Source of the DNA: Acidobacteriota bacterium | GTDB taxonomy: Bacteria > Pseudomonadota > Alphaproteobacteria > Acetobacterales > Acetobacteraceae | Direction of reading: 5' to 3' | Length of the DNA stretch: 42,088 nt | Assembly: GCA_903970435.1 (NCBI GenBank) | Contig: CAJCIS010000025.1 | Span: forward strand, 1 to 42,088 | Part shown: positions 7,699 through 16,495 of the stretch, one piece after another | Layout: every line of letters starts with the position of its first letter | Position numbering within the stretch: position 1 is the stretch's first letter | Program-made: the position numbers and the translations under genes | Notes under the pieces: generated by a model | Told to the model about the DNA's origin: nothing | The model's input: only the letters and a program-made list of their open reading frames with translations | Database searches by the model: none

Positions 7699-9636
7699 TC
7701 ACCGCATGGTGTACTGACTATAATCCGGTTCGTAGAGCATGGAGAAGATATCCGCGACGCTGAAAGGCGAGTTGGTAACCGATCTGCCTTTGTCGGTCAG
7801 ATAGTAGAAACCCTTGCCATAGGTTTCCCACAGGATTTTTTTGTTCTGCCTGTCGAGGTTTTCATTGGAGATTTCATAGGCCGCCTCCGTCACCTCAATT
7901 ATTCTTGCATCTGACTCGATGACATGGACAATCGCTTTCAACGCATAGCGCGTCCAAAGCTCGGTCATGCTGTAGAACGATCCCGCGCGGCCCTGTGAGG
8001 ATGGCCCATAGAACATGAAGAAATTCGGAAAACCGGGCATCGTCATACCAAGGTGGGCCCGCGGGCCGTCCTTGCCCCACAATCTGTCCAACGTCGCACC
8101 GTCGCGGCCGGTGTAGGTCGCGGGCCAGAGATAGCGCGTTGTTGCGAAGCCGGCGGCGCAGACAATCAGATCACACGCATATGATCTGCCGTTTTTGGTA
8201 ACGATCGCGTCTTGTGTCACGTGGTCGATCGGGTCGGTTACCAGTTCCACATTGTCGCGGAGCAACGCATCGTACCAGCCATTGTCGACGGTGGGCCGCC
8301 GCGCCATGGGCGGGTATTTCGGGATCACCTTTTCGATAAGGTCGGGCCGGCTTGCCAGCCGCTCGCGAATGAACTGGGTAACGTTGTCGCGTAGCGTATC
8401 ATTCCGCGAATTAATAACCCCGCCGGTCTTCTGCCACTCCGGATCCACTTCCTGCAGCCCTTCCAACTGCATGTTCAGGAAGTGCATGGCGTAGCTGAAC
8501 CAGTTCCAATACAAAGGCAAGTTGTCGAACAGCCAGTGCATTTCGGATGGGACGCGGTCGCGGTAGCCCTCCATCGGCAGCACCCAATTCGCGGTCCTCT
8601 GGAACACGGTGACATGCGCTGCATGGCGCGCAATGTAGGGCATCAACTGAGCGCCGCTCGCTCCGTTGCCGATTTGAGCGACGTGCCGCCCTGCCAGTTC
8701 ATCGCTGTCGCGCCAGTCCGTGGTGTGCCGCACGGCGCCGCGGAAATTTTCAATGCCGGGTAGATCAGGCAGTTTCGGCGTACTGAACAGGCCACTCGCG
8801 CTGATCACGAAATTAGCGCGGATCGTGCGCGCATCCTGTCCCCTGGTCTGGACGGTCACAATCCAGGATGCCCCAGGCTCGTCCCAGTCAGCGGCGATCA
8901 CATGCGTGTTGAAGACGATGGAATCTTCCACACCGAACTTTTGCGTAATGTGTTGCAGGTACCGCTTCGTTTCTGGACCGGAGGCGAAGAATTCGCTCCA
9001 TTTATAGCGCTTTTCGAACTTATATTGATATATCAGGCTGCTCGAGTCGACGCGCGCCTCCGGATAGTTGTTGAAATTCCAGGTGCCGCCAACATCATCC
9101 TGACGCTCGATAATCGTGTAGGGAATGCCGAGCTGCTGGAGATGCACGCCGGCCGCAATGCCGCTGATCCCCGCGCCGACAATGAGCACTTTTAATTGCG
9201 CGAGTTTTTCGGTCGCAGGCCTGTGGGTCCATCGCACTTCGCGCGGGAAATCCGCAAACGCCGCCTCCTCCGCGCCGAAGCGGAACTCCGCCTCCGACAG
9301 CTTCCCGTGGCCGAACAACTCCATCGTTTCACGAATGCGCGCAAGCTCATATAAAGCGGGGTCCGCCGCTTCGCCCCAATGCGCCATCAGCCAATCGTAG
9401 GCGCGATCGCGTATGCCGGCGTGGTGCTCCGGCGCCAAAGTGTAACCAAACAGCGCGCCAGCCCACAGCGGTGTGACGTTTGTTTGCATGGCCGCAAGGG
9501 CAGGATCCCCGGTGAGATGATAGAGCGTGAGGCGCAATGCATTGGGATCGGCCAGATCGAGCGCACGGCGCACCTGCTGGGGATCGGGCCCCGCCTTTGC
9601 GAGCGCACTGGTTTCTGGCAGGCAGCCGGCTATCAT
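7699..9636 (-). CDS. Flavin-containing monooxygenase, 4-hydroxyacetophenone-monooxygenase-like Baeyer-Villiger enzyme
   Basis: A 645-residue enzyme. After an N-terminal helical extension of about 145 residues it has an FAD motif VLIVGAGISG (about 150-159), the Baeyer-Villiger fingerprint FRGAVRHTTDW (298-308, matching FxGxxxHxxxW) and a second Rossmann motif IGNGASG for NADPH (about 322-328). The long extension and total length resemble HAPMO (about 640 residues), which converts aryl ketones to aryl esters. I chose the ATG at 9636 because GGAGG lies eight bases upstream. The frame continues to a TTG at 9738, but that region has no ribosome site and holds an operator-like sequence. It is followed by the amidohydrolase gene and faces an alpha/beta hydrolase gene, which could cleave the ester. 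Confidence 0.9.
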   Translation of the reverse strand: MIAGCLPETSALAKAGPDPQQVRRALDLADPNALRLTLYHLTGDPALAAMQTNVTPLWAGALFGYTLAPEHHAGIRDRAYDWLMAHWGEAADPALYELARIRETMELFGHGKLSEAEFRFGAEEAAFADFPREVRWTHRPATEKLAQLKVLIVGAGISGIAAGVHLQQLGIPYTIIERQDDVGGTWNFNNYPEARVDSSSLIYQYKFEKRYKWSEFFASGPETKRYLQHITQKFGVEDSIVFNTHVIAADWDEPGASWIVTVQTRGQDARTIRANFVISASGLFSTPKLPDLPGIENFRGAVRHTTDWRDSDELAGRHVAQIGNGASGAQLMPYIARHAAHVTVFQRTANWVLPMEGYRDRVPSEMHWLFDNLPLYWNWFSYAMHFLNMQLEGLQEVDPEWQKTGGVINSRNDTLRDNVTQFIRERLASRPDLIEKVIPKYPPMARRPTVDNGWYDALLRDNVELVTDPIDHVTQDAIVTKNGRSYACDLIVCAAGFATTRYLWPATYTGRDGATLDRLWGKDGPRAHLGMTMPGFPNFFMFYGPSSQGRAGSFYSMTELWTRYALKAIVHVIESDARIIEVTEAAYEISNENLDRQNKKILWETYGKGFYYLTDKGRSVTNSPFSVADIFSMLYEPDYSQYTMR

Positions 9637-9727
9637 CAGGACGTCCTCCAATTCACCGGCGACGCACGCCTTGACGGCAGTGTCATCGGACGGCGCGTGG
9701 GGCCCGGCTGTGCGGCCCGCCCCGCAT

Positions 9728-9739
9728 AATGTATGCAAG
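9728..9739 (-). promoter_or_regulatory. Operator-like site 1 (AATGTATGCAAG)
   Basis: Core TGTATGCA at 9730-9737, about 90 bases upstream of the BVMO start. It is one of ten identical 8-mers in this window, proposed as sites for the GntR/FCD regulator at 37.4 kb. Confidence 0.6.
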
Positions 9740-9821
9740 ATTGTGTCGGCCAGCGCAAGCTCCTATGCGCGGCCCCGAAGCTATGCCGCTAGCGGAGATG
9801 GAAAAAGACCGGGCATTAGAG

Positions 9822-9833
9822 GTTGCATACAAC
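9822..9833 (+). promoter_or_regulatory. Operator-like site 2 (GTTGCATACAAC)
   Basis: The most symmetrical copy, with outer arms GTTG and CAAC complementary to each other. It lies between the divergent BVMO and hydrolase genes and could control either or both. The arrangement resembles known GntR/FadR-type operators. Confidence 0.6.
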
Positions 9834-10074
9834 TTTGCGCCGTGGTAACCGGACGCCACCGGTAGCGAAGCCTGCGCCGGCCCGCTGCCATGGCGGTAAT
9901 ACGAAGTCGCAATGAACATTGCCGGGACTATCCTTACGCAGGGCAAACTTCTCCGCAAGAAAGAAGTCGAATATTCTTGCCGGCGCCTCGCCGCAACTTG
10001 CCCGTGGCTGGAATGCCTGACGGTCCGGCAGAGCGCTCCGCCGGCCCGTCGATTAATGCAGGAGGGAATGCCGA

Positions 10075-11250
10075 ATGGCAGATGTTGTGCCTGACAACAT
10101 AACCGAATGGGTAAGCATCAGCTACGCGGAACCCTCCTCCATGCGGGAAGTGTACGGGTATGCCGGCACCGAAGGTAGGATCAACCTTGAGGGTATCCGC
10201 TTTCGGCCACGCGACTTGCCGTCGCGAACCTTGCTGATATTCATGCATCCCGCGTCTACGCTGCAACTTTTGCCAGTGCCGCGCGCGATGGCAGCAGCCG
10301 GTTTGCATGTGCTGTGCGCCGGCAGCCGTTATGCGCGCAACGACACGCCGCTGATCATGGAAAAAGTTCTCCTGGATTACGGCGCCTATGTCCGGCATGC
10401 GCGCGAAGTCTGGGGCTACGAGAAAATCGTCATTACCGGATGGTCGGGCGGCGGTTCGCTTTCTGCCTTCTACCAGGCGCAGGCGGAGAAACTTTCGGTA
10501 ACGCAGACCCCTGCCGGGGACGCAATCGACCTTTCGGGCTTGATACCGGGCGATGCGTTCATCTGGCAGGCCGCGCACCTGTCACGCGCCGATGTGCTGG
10601 CCGATTTCATCGATCCTTCGGTGCTTGATGAGAACGATCCCACGTTGCGTGATCCTGAGCTCGATCTTTATGACGCGCGCAATCCGAACCAGCCGCCATA
10701 CCACCGGGATTATCTTCAGCGGTTTCGCGCAGCGCAACTCGCCCGTGTGCGGCGGCGTACGGCCGTGGTGAAGGCGTTGCTGCAGGATTTGCGTAGCGGA
10801 CGCACGGGCGAAGTGGAACGGGCGATCCTGACGCATCGGACGCTCGCCGACCCGCGCTGGTTGGACCCGACAATCGATCCGAATGATCGCCGGCCGGCGT
10901 GGTGTTTTTTGGGAGAGCCAAAAGCATCGAATAGCAGCCCGGCCGGAATTGCGCGCTTTTCGACGTTGCGCGCATGGCTGTCCCAATGGTCGCTGGACGA
11001 TACCCAGGCACGGGCGCTGCACAACGCGCCCTCGATCACCGTGCCACTGCTGGCGATCGAGAACAGCGCGGACGACGCGGTTCCTCAGCCCCACACCGGA
11101 ATGTTTTTCGCAGCGGCCGGAAGTGCCGACAAGCAATTGGTCCGCATCGGCGGGGCGGATCATTATTACGCGGAGCAACCAGACGAACTGGGACAGGCGG
11201 TGCGAAGCGTGCGCCGTTGGTTGTTAGCACGCAATCTACTTGCAGAATGA
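10075..11250 (+). CDS. Alpha/beta hydrolase (possible esterase) of the catabolic cluster
   Basis: A 391-residue protein with an alpha/beta-hydrolase fold: LLIFMHPAS strand with a possible oxyanion region, nucleophile elbow TGWSGGGS (Ser124), an acid candidate in ENSADDAVP and a terminal GADHYY that would supply the catalytic His. Between them lies a long insert (about residues 140-270), probably a lid domain. No signal peptide, so it should be cytoplasmic. Its divergent neighbour is a HAPMO-like Baeyer-Villiger monooxygenase, so hydrolysis of the resulting ester is the natural hypothesis. The ATG at 10075 has GGAGGGA seven bases upstream. Annotated family relatives are usually just called alpha/beta hydrolase; C-C bond or CoA-thioester hydrolysis is also possible. 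Confidence 0.85.
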   Translation: MADVVPDNITEWVSISYAEPSSMREVYGYAGTEGRINLEGIRFRPRDLPSRTLLIFMHPASTLQLLPVPRAMAAAGLHVLCAGSRYARNDTPLIMEKVLLDYGAYVRHAREVWGYEKIVITGWSGGGSLSAFYQAQAEKLSVTQTPAGDAIDLSGLIPGDAFIWQAAHLSRADVLADFIDPSVLDENDPTLRDPELDLYDARNPNQPPYHRDYLQRFRAAQLARVRRRTAVVKALLQDLRSGRTGEVERAILTHRTLADPRWLDPTIDPNDRRPAWCFLGEPKASNSSPAGIARFSTLRAWLSQWSLDDTQARALHNAPSITVPLLAIENSADDAVPQPHTGMFFAAAGSADKQLVRIGGADHYYAEQPDELGQAVRSVRRWLLARNLLAE

Positions 11251-11959
11251 TCTCCTGGCTTTCAGAGTCTGACATGTGCAGGTCGAAGCCGGCGGCCGGG
11301 CAACATTGTGGATCGAAGGCAGCAAAACAGGTGCTGCGTTCCGCCCCTTCGCGCAGCCCCAAGCCCGATCGGGAGAATATTGTGTTTGACAGGATCGCCG
11401 CCGAAATACGCATGCAGTTTGGCCCAAACCTGCCCGAATTGCAGGAGGATTTCTGCTGCTTCGGTAACGTCGATTGGTTGACCGTTTGGCTGGGTCCCGA
11501 TGACGGCGAAAGACTGGGTGTCGCGTGCTGCCATCTCCAACTCAGCCGCAGGCAATTTGCAGCCATTACAGAGTCAAGTCGAAATCCGGCCGTGTGGCAC
11601 TCAAAAATCGCCGCTGCGGTGCGCGAGGCATGCCGGCAGTGGGACCAGGAGACAGCGGAACCTTCTGAATCTCTCGCCAGCGTCCCATTGTCGTCGCACC
11701 CGCCGAGCGGCACGAATGCATACATCTTTCGGGCCCCGCGCTGCGCGGCGAACAAACGCAATACGCGCAAGTGCTCCAACTTACCTCCTGTGCTGCGTTC
11801 TCGCAAGATATGATGCCGGGCCCCGTTCGTTCATGAGGCTGGCACTTAGGTATTGTGTGCAATCTGGGGAGAGTGTAGCATTCGGCTCCGATGATAGTGT
11901 GGACGTGCCGCAGCGAACTGTAGCGCCGCACCAAGGCTGAGCGGATTGCAGGAGGTTAC
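11251..11959. other. 709-bp region with no convincing gene; possible degraded reading frame at 11262-11555 (minus)
   Basis: Several frames stay open here on both strands, but none reads as a known protein. The most protein-like piece is minus-strand 11555 to about 11400 (AARDTQSFAVIGTQPNGQP, then DVTEAAEILLQFGQVWAKL), which has balanced codons but only a TTG start and loses protein character towards its end. It may be a remnant of a gene. The region also contains operator-like site 3 and a weaker variant ATTGTGTGCAAT at 11852-11863. Confidence 0.3.
11715..11726 (+). promoter_or_regulatory. Operator-like site 3 (AATGCATACATC)
   Basis: Core TGCATACA at 11717-11724. It lies about 230 bases upstream of the homogentisate-dioxygenase-like gene, further than at the other promoters, so its target is less certain. 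Confidence 0.45.
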
Positions 11960-13291
11960 ATGGATCTGAGCGAAATGAGCCAAGAAGATCAGGCCGGCCA
12001 GGGCGCGCTCAGATACCAACTCGGGTTCGCGAACGAATTTGCGACCGAAGCGCTGCCCGGCGCGCTTCCGCAGGGACAAAACAGCCCGCTGAAACCGCCC
12101 TATGGGCTGGTGAGCGAGCTTGTTTCGGGCACTGCTTTTGCGGCACCTCGATCATTGAATCGACGTAGTTATGTGTTTCGCATCCGCCCATCGACAATTT
12201 CGCAACCCTTCGAACAGCTGGATAGTGGCAACTTCCTGACACCGCCGCTTCCCATTGAACCTTCACCCACCGCGCTGCGCTGGGGCCCGGCGAACATTCC
12301 CGATAGCCATGCAGACTTCCTGGACGGCGTTCTGACAATTTGCGGCAATGGCTCGCCGAACTCGCAAGCCGGGCTCGCAATTCATCTTTATCGCGCTAAC
12401 GCATCGATGCGGGCGCGCGCATTTGCCAATGCTGACGGCGAGATGTTGATCGTGCCCCAGCAGGGCGCAATTCATGTCGTAACAGAAATGGGTAGACTCG
12501 ATGTGACGCCGGGTGAGTTGCTGCTAATCCCGAAAGGCATGAAGATCAGGGTGGAATTGCCAGGCGCTTCGTCGCGAGGGTTTGTTTGCGAAAACTTCGG
12601 GCTGCCGTTCGTGCTGCCAGAACTTGGCGTTATCGGCTCACACGGCCTGGCGAACGCAATCGACTTTCACGCCCCGATGGCGGCTTTCGAGGATGACGAT
12701 TCGCCAGTGCAACTCGTGCACAAGTTCGCGGGTAAACTGTGGACTACCGAACTCGATCATTCGCCATTCGATGTGGTTGCCTGGCGTGGCAATTGGACGC
12801 CTGCCAAATATGACATGCGCCGATTCGCGGCCATGGGCGCGGCAATCGTGGATCATCCAGATCCTTCGATATATTGCGCACTCACGTCGCCATCGAGCGA
12901 TGTGGCCGGCGGCAACGCAGATTTCATGATCCTGCCGCCGCGCTGGCTAGTCGCTGAAAACACGTTCCGGCCGCCCGGCTATCATCGCAATTCAGTGGCC
13001 GAAATTCTAGCCTTGATCCAGGGATCAAATGAATCGCGCGCCGGCCCCTTTCCGCCCGGATCGCTCAGCTTGCACAATCATTGGACTGCGCATGGACCCG
13101 ACGTGAAGACGTTTGAGGCGGCTCGCAACGCAGTGCTCCAGCCGCAGAAAATTGATGAAACGCTGATCGTCATGTGGGAGTCGCGCTATCCGCTCGAAAT
13201 AGCGCCCGCTGCGATGGAGGTGTCATTTCGTCAGAAGGCCCCGGCCCAAGGATGGGCGGGTTTCAAGAAGCGCTTTCCTGGTTCCGAATAA
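11960..13291 (+). CDS. hmgA: Homogentisate 1,2-dioxygenase family protein (HmgA homologue)
   Basis: A 443-residue protein with the family opening YQLGFANEFATEALPGALP, then SGTAFAAPR and DVVAWRGNWTPAKYD. The iron ligands align with human homogentisate dioxygenase at a constant offset of seven: His342 and Glu348 in YHRNSVAEIL and His378 in TAHGPD. The acid-base His299 in DHPDPSI is also kept. It should therefore be an active Fe(II) extradiol-type enzyme cleaving homogentisate or another 2,5-dihydroxylated (hydroquinone-type) ring. Maleylacetoacetate isomerase and fumarylacetoacetase genes, the usual partners, are not in the window. GGAGG precedes the ATG. An SDR gene and a NIPSNAP-like gene follow in the same direction. 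Confidence 0.92.
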   Translation: MDLSEMSQEDQAGQGALRYQLGFANEFATEALPGALPQGQNSPLKPPYGLVSELVSGTAFAAPRSLNRRSYVFRIRPSTISQPFEQLDSGNFLTPPLPIEPSPTALRWGPANIPDSHADFLDGVLTICGNGSPNSQAGLAIHLYRANASMRARAFANADGEMLIVPQQGAIHVVTEMGRLDVTPGELLLIPKGMKIRVELPGASSRGFVCENFGLPFVLPELGVIGSHGLANAIDFHAPMAAFEDDDSPVQLVHKFAGKLWTTELDHSPFDVVAWRGNWTPAKYDMRRFAAMGAAIVDHPDPSIYCALTSPSSDVAGGNADFMILPPRWLVAENTFRPPGYHRNSVAEILALIQGSNESRAGPFPPGSLSLHNHWTAHGPDVKTFEAARNAVLQPQKIDETLIVMWESRYPLEIAPAAMEVSFRQKAPAQGWAGFKKRFPGSE

Positions 13292-13340
13292 GATCCTTCC
13301 CCTTCAGCGTGAGCGCCGGGAAGCAGAAAGAAATGACTTT

Positions 13341-14096
13341 ATGAGCGACATTGCATTGGTCGTTGGCGGCGCAAGCGGCATTGGTGCGGCAAGTGCCCAG
13401 GCACTGGCGGCAGCCGGACACACGGTTGCCGTCGCTGATGTGAACGTAGACAGCGCAGCTGAATTGACCGCTTCGTTACTTGGTCAGGGGCACCACTCGT
13501 TCAGCGTGGACGCCTCGCGTGAAGCGAGCATCACCGCACTTTTTGACATTGTGGAACGGCAGATGGGGCCAATCGCGGTGGTGGTTGTTGCGGCGGGGAC
13601 AAACGGTTATGTCGATGGCAAGCGGCCGACCCTACGAAATATGACAGTGGAATCCTGGGATTCTGTCATGGCGCTGAATGCACGCGGTCCTATGTTGTGC
13701 ATTCGGGAAATGTTGCGGCGCCGTGAAACGATGCGCGTGAACAATGCCCGGATCATTCTGATTGCCTCCATGGCAGCGCAAATGCTGGCCATCAACAGCC
13801 CAGCCTCTTACGTCGCGTCAAAGGGCGCGCTGCTGGCGCTGATACGGGTCGCCGCCGGGGAGGCGGCCCAGTTTGGCGTAACTGTCAATGCGGTTGCACC
13901 CGGCGCGATCGATACCCCCATGCTGCGCGGCGTGATGCCTAAGGAGCGCGATACAGACTATTTCGCAACAACAATCGCCGGCCGCGCCGGCACCCCAGAG
14001 GAAGTTGCGGCGGCGGTCGCGTTCCTGGCGTCGCCCGCATCCTCCTACATCACCGGGTCCTGCGTCGATGTAAACGGCGGAATGTACATGCGTTGA
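13341..14096 (+). CDS. SDR family oxidoreductase (2), downstream of the HmgA homologue
   Basis: 251 residues: cofactor loop VVGGASGIG near the N-terminus (the usual Thr of TGxxxGxG is Val), VVAAGTNG in place of NNAG, IASMA with the catalytic Ser region, YVASKG with Tyr and Lys, and a terminal VDVNGGMYMR. The catalytic Tyr-x-x-x-Lys is intact, so it is likely active, perhaps on a ring or side-chain hydroxyl of the same pathway. The gene lies 49 bp after hmgA, and its stop TGA shares a base with the ATG of the next gene (TGATG), which indicates translational coupling. Confidence 0.88.
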   Translation: MSDIALVVGGASGIGAASAQALAAAGHTVAVADVNVDSAAELTASLLGQGHHSFSVDASREASITALFDIVERQMGPIAVVVVAAGTNGYVDGKRPTLRNMTVESWDSVMALNARGPMLCIREMLRRRETMRVNNARIILIASMAAQMLAINSPASYVASKGALLALIRVAAGEAAQFGVTVNAVAPGAIDTPMLRGVMPKERDTDYFATTIAGRAGTPEEVAAAVAFLASPASSYITGSCVDVNGGMYMR

Positions 14097-14662
14097 TGAA
14101 CATTCAGGTTCTTACAACCGATACGGTTCCGGCCCATCAACTCGCTGATTATATTGCGCAGGATTGGCATGCAACGCCAGGTTTGCGCGCCGGCTGGTCG
14201 GTCGCCTTTGGGCCGGTGACCGAAGTGTTGTTTCTGCAGTCCTTAGGTGCAGGCAGCGCACCCCCCTCAGCACCTTCCGTGCATGACGGTATTGTGCTGG
14301 AAGGGCGCCGGCGGCAGTGGCTGCAAGAAGTAAAACCACATCAGCCTGCAACAGAGGCAATCACTCATTACGAGTTGCGGACCTACGATGCCCGCATAGG
14401 CGCTGGCGCGCATTTTCTCGAACTGATGCTTGGTGCTCTGCCTATTCGCGAGCGGCACTCTCGAAATTTTGGAATTTGGACGTCGTTATCTGGACGGCAC
14501 GAGCAAATACTCCATTTATGGGGCTATCGGGGTCTTCGTGAACGCGACACGGTTCGCGCCAACCTGAAGCTGGATCCCGAATGGCAGAGCTACGTCGCGA
14601 CCATACTACCAATGTTACAGGTGCTGCATTCCACAATTTTGATCCCGATGGCGCGTTGTTAG
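14096..14662 (+). CDS. NIPSNAP-like family protein (1)
   Basis: A 188-residue protein with a dimeric alpha-beta-barrel feel: HYELRTYDARIGAGAHFLEL in the second half, preceded by a domain with GWSVAFGPVTEVLFLQSLG. NIPSNAP-domain proteins belong to the ferredoxin-like barrel superfamily and turn up in catabolic clusters without an assigned reaction. The ATG at 14096 overlaps the SDR stop as TGATG. A second, diverged protein of this kind is at 21014-21673. Function unknown; an isomerase, monooxygenase or chaperone-like role would be a guess. Confidence 0.7.
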   Translation: MNIQVLTTDTVPAHQLADYIAQDWHATPGLRAGWSVAFGPVTEVLFLQSLGAGSAPPSAPSVHDGIVLEGRRRQWLQEVKPHQPATEAITHYELRTYDARIGAGAHFLELMLGALPIRERHSRNFGIWTSLSGRHEQILHLWGYRGLRERDTVRANLKLDPEWQSYVATILPMLQVLHSTILIPMARC

Positions 14663-14670
14663 AACCAGCT

Positions 14671-14805
14671 AGAGCGGCTTCAGTCTGACTGGAAAATCGG
14701 CACCCTCCGTCAGGCCGCTCCAGCTCTTTGTTTGAGCGAGCATTTTCATCAGCCCTCAGGCCGCCGGCTCGATAGGCACGATTCCAGTCAGGCTGATAAT
14801 GCTCT
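14671..14805. repeat. Imperfect long inverted repeat (second palindromic family)
   Basis: The left arm 14671-14703 (AGAGCGGCTTCAGTCTGACT, then GGAA) and the right arm 14774-14805 (complement AGAGCATTATCAGCCTGACT, then GGAA) pair with a few mismatches around a spacer of about 70 bases. It sits between convergent genes, so it may terminate transcription or be a small non-autonomous element. It is different in sequence from the 149-bp family. Confidence 0.65.
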
Positions 14806-14840
14806 AATACAATCGGAATTGAAATTGACTTATGGCGGTT

Positions 14841-14880
14841 GAGGAAGTATTTCTCCTGAAAAAACAGAAGACGCTTATTA
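14841..14880 (+). repeat. Decayed arm of the 149-bp palindromic repeat
   Basis: AGGAAGTATTTCT (14842-14854) is identical to the beginning of the left arm of the element at 38167. The continuation CCTGAAAAAACAGAAGACGCTT is recognisable but diverged. No right arm is seen. Confidence 0.45.
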
Positions 14881-14998
14881 TTCCGATATAATAATTACCT
14901 AGCGCGCTAGCTATATCGCTACGCACGCAATGTCAGTTTGTTTCGTTTTGCAAGAAACGACCTCTTGGTGCCGCTTGCCTTTTGTGATCGGTGCTTTT

Positions 14999-16177
14999 TC
15001 AGTCCAGGTTGAACTCTTTAAGCACCTCGCCCGTGTCAGCGCCCAATTGCGGTGCGTGACGTCGAATGCTGGCCGGCGTTTTTTCGAACCTGGCAGGGTG
15101 CACGGCTTGACGGTAAGTGCCGATCAACGGGTGCTCGCAAGTTTCGATAGTGCCAAGTGCCACGACATAGGGATCATCGGGCACCGCGTCCGGGTTGTTA
15201 ACCGGCGCGAAAACTGCGTCTTGTGCTTCGAGTCGATCTGTCCATTCTTTCGTGGTTCGGCCGACAAACGCGGACGCCAATACCTTATTCATGGCGTCGA
15301 CATTGATGAGCCGTTCCTTTAACGTTACGAAAAGCGGATTTTCAATCAGGTCGGGCCGCTCGATGGCCAGGCACAGGCCCCTCCACTCCGGCGGCGCGAA
15401 CATGCCAACGATAATGTGCCCGTCCAGGGTCGGAAAGATGAATCTTACCGAGGCGGGAACCACGCCATGTCGGACACCATCGCCCGACAGAGTCGCATTC
15501 GTCATCGCATCCGGCCAGAGGAAGGCAATCGCGGCGTCCAGCATGCTGATCTGCACGTGCTGGCCGATTCCTCTTCGTTCACGCACTAACAACGCGGCTG
15601 TCACAGCCTGAAACACCGCAAGCGCCGTAATTTTGTCTGTAATGGTCGAATTAATCATCGTCGGTTCGCCGCCACCGGCCGCTGCCTGCATCGCTGCATA
15701 TCCGGCAAGCCCCTGCACCACGACGTCATAAACTCGCCGAGTCGCCCCTCGTCCTTTGCTACCCAATCCATCGACCGAGACATAGACAATATCCGGCCGA
15801 AGTTGTTTCATCGTTTCGTAGCCTATGCCAAGCCGGTCAGCAACGCCGGGGCGGAAATTCTGCACGATGACGTCGCATTGTTTCGCAATCGTCCGCGCGG
15901 CTTCCTGGCCGGCCTCGTCTTTCATATCGAGCACAAGCGAGCGCTTATTACGGTTTGTGTTGAGGAACATCGTCCCCATGCCCTCTATACCCACACGCGA
16001 GTTGCCGGCCACCCGGGTGGCGTCGCCGCTGGCGATCTCCAGCTTGATCACGTCTGCGCCTTGATCCCCTAAAAGCATTGTCGCCCAGGGTACCGAGATA
16101 TTCGCACCGAGCTCCAAAATTCTGTATCCAGTCAGCGGGCCTTCGTTACTATCCACGGCACCAGCCAAGTTGACCAT
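14999..16177 (-). CDS. CaiB/BaiF family (type III) CoA-transferase
   Basis: A 392-residue formyl-CoA-transferase-like protein. It begins with YRILELGANISVPWATMLLG and GADVIKLE, then DMKDEAGQEAARTIAKQCDV and VIVQNFRPGVADRLGIGYE, followed by a family-typical substrate half. Type III CoA-transferases move CoA between carboxylates through an active-site Asp; the usual Asp lies in the segment around residues 160-175. It could activate a pathway acid without ATP. I placed the start at ATG 16177 since GGAGAGG lies six bases upstream; an ATG five codons earlier has no such site. It is divergent from the P450 gene across a 380-bp control region carrying two TGCATACA sites. Confidence 0.9.
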   Translation of the reverse strand: MVNLAGAVDSNEGPLTGYRILELGANISVPWATMLLGDQGADVIKLEIASGDATRVAGNSRVGIEGMGTMFLNTNRNKRSLVLDMKDEAGQEAARTIAKQCDVIVQNFRPGVADRLGIGYETMKQLRPDIVYVSVDGLGSKGRGATRRVYDVVVQGLAGYAAMQAAAGGGEPTMINSTITDKITALAVFQAVTAALLVRERRGIGQHVQISMLDAAIAFLWPDAMTNATLSGDGVRHGVVPASVRFIFPTLDGHIIVGMFAPPEWRGLCLAIERPDLIENPLFVTLKERLINVDAMNKVLASAFVGRTTKEWTDRLEAQDAVFAPVNNPDAVPDDPYVVALGTIETCEHPLIGTYRQAVHPARFEKTPASIRRHAPQLGADTGEVLKEFNLD

Positions 16178-16352
16178 TTGTGTCCTCTCCATTTATTGTT
16201 CTGGGCTCTCGCGTGAGACGAGGCGATAGCAGCATGGACGTGCGGCAATGTCTCCAAATAGACGGCGAATTGGGCGGACAGCCGGTTTCAAAGATCTGGC
16301 TGAAATCGCTCAAAGATTCTACCCGCCCACGCCACCGACTTGGGCTGAGCAA

Positions 16353-16364
16353 AGTGCATACATT
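16353..16364 (+). promoter_or_regulatory. Operator-like site 4 (AGTGCATACATT)
   Basis: Core TGCATACA at 16355-16362, about 175 bases upstream of the CoA-transferase start and in the same orientation as site 5. It probably serves the CoA-transferase promoter or a second, cooperative P450 site. Confidence 0.55.
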
Positions 16365-16495
16365 ATACGCCGGACAAAGCCAAGCGCCAAGACATTGTGC
16401 GTCCGCCGTCCTGGCGCGGCGATTCTACACCCCCTGCAATCGAAGACGACCTGAACGCCGTCATTCACCGCAGTGGACGCGATCCCATTTAGCAC

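Larger units (their letters stand above)
9637..10074. promoter_or_regulatory. Divergent control region between the BVMO and alpha/beta-hydrolase genes
   Basis: A 438-bp stretch with no convincing gene. It holds two copies of the TGCATACA motif (listed separately) and a strong GGAGGGA ribosome site at 10061-10067 just before the hydrolase ATG. No RNA gene was recognised. Confidence 0.6.
14663..14998. other. 336-bp gap with two repeat-like structures
   Basis: A region between convergent transcription units (NIPSNAP gene and CoA-transferase gene). It contains an imperfect long inverted repeat (14671-14805) and a decayed arm of the 149-bp family (14841-14880), both listed separately. I see no gene in it. 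An AT-rich stretch follows to about 14940. Confidence 0.6.

Noticed and set aside
9637-9738. N-terminal extension of the HAPMO-like monooxygenase from a TTG
   Set aside because: No ribosome site there, it contains an operator-like motif, and GGAGG precedes the ATG at 9636; the shorter length fits the family.
10974-11813. Plus-strand frame running from the hydrolase gene into the orphan region
   Set aside because: Its first third is out of frame within the hydrolase gene; the rest shows no domain or good start.
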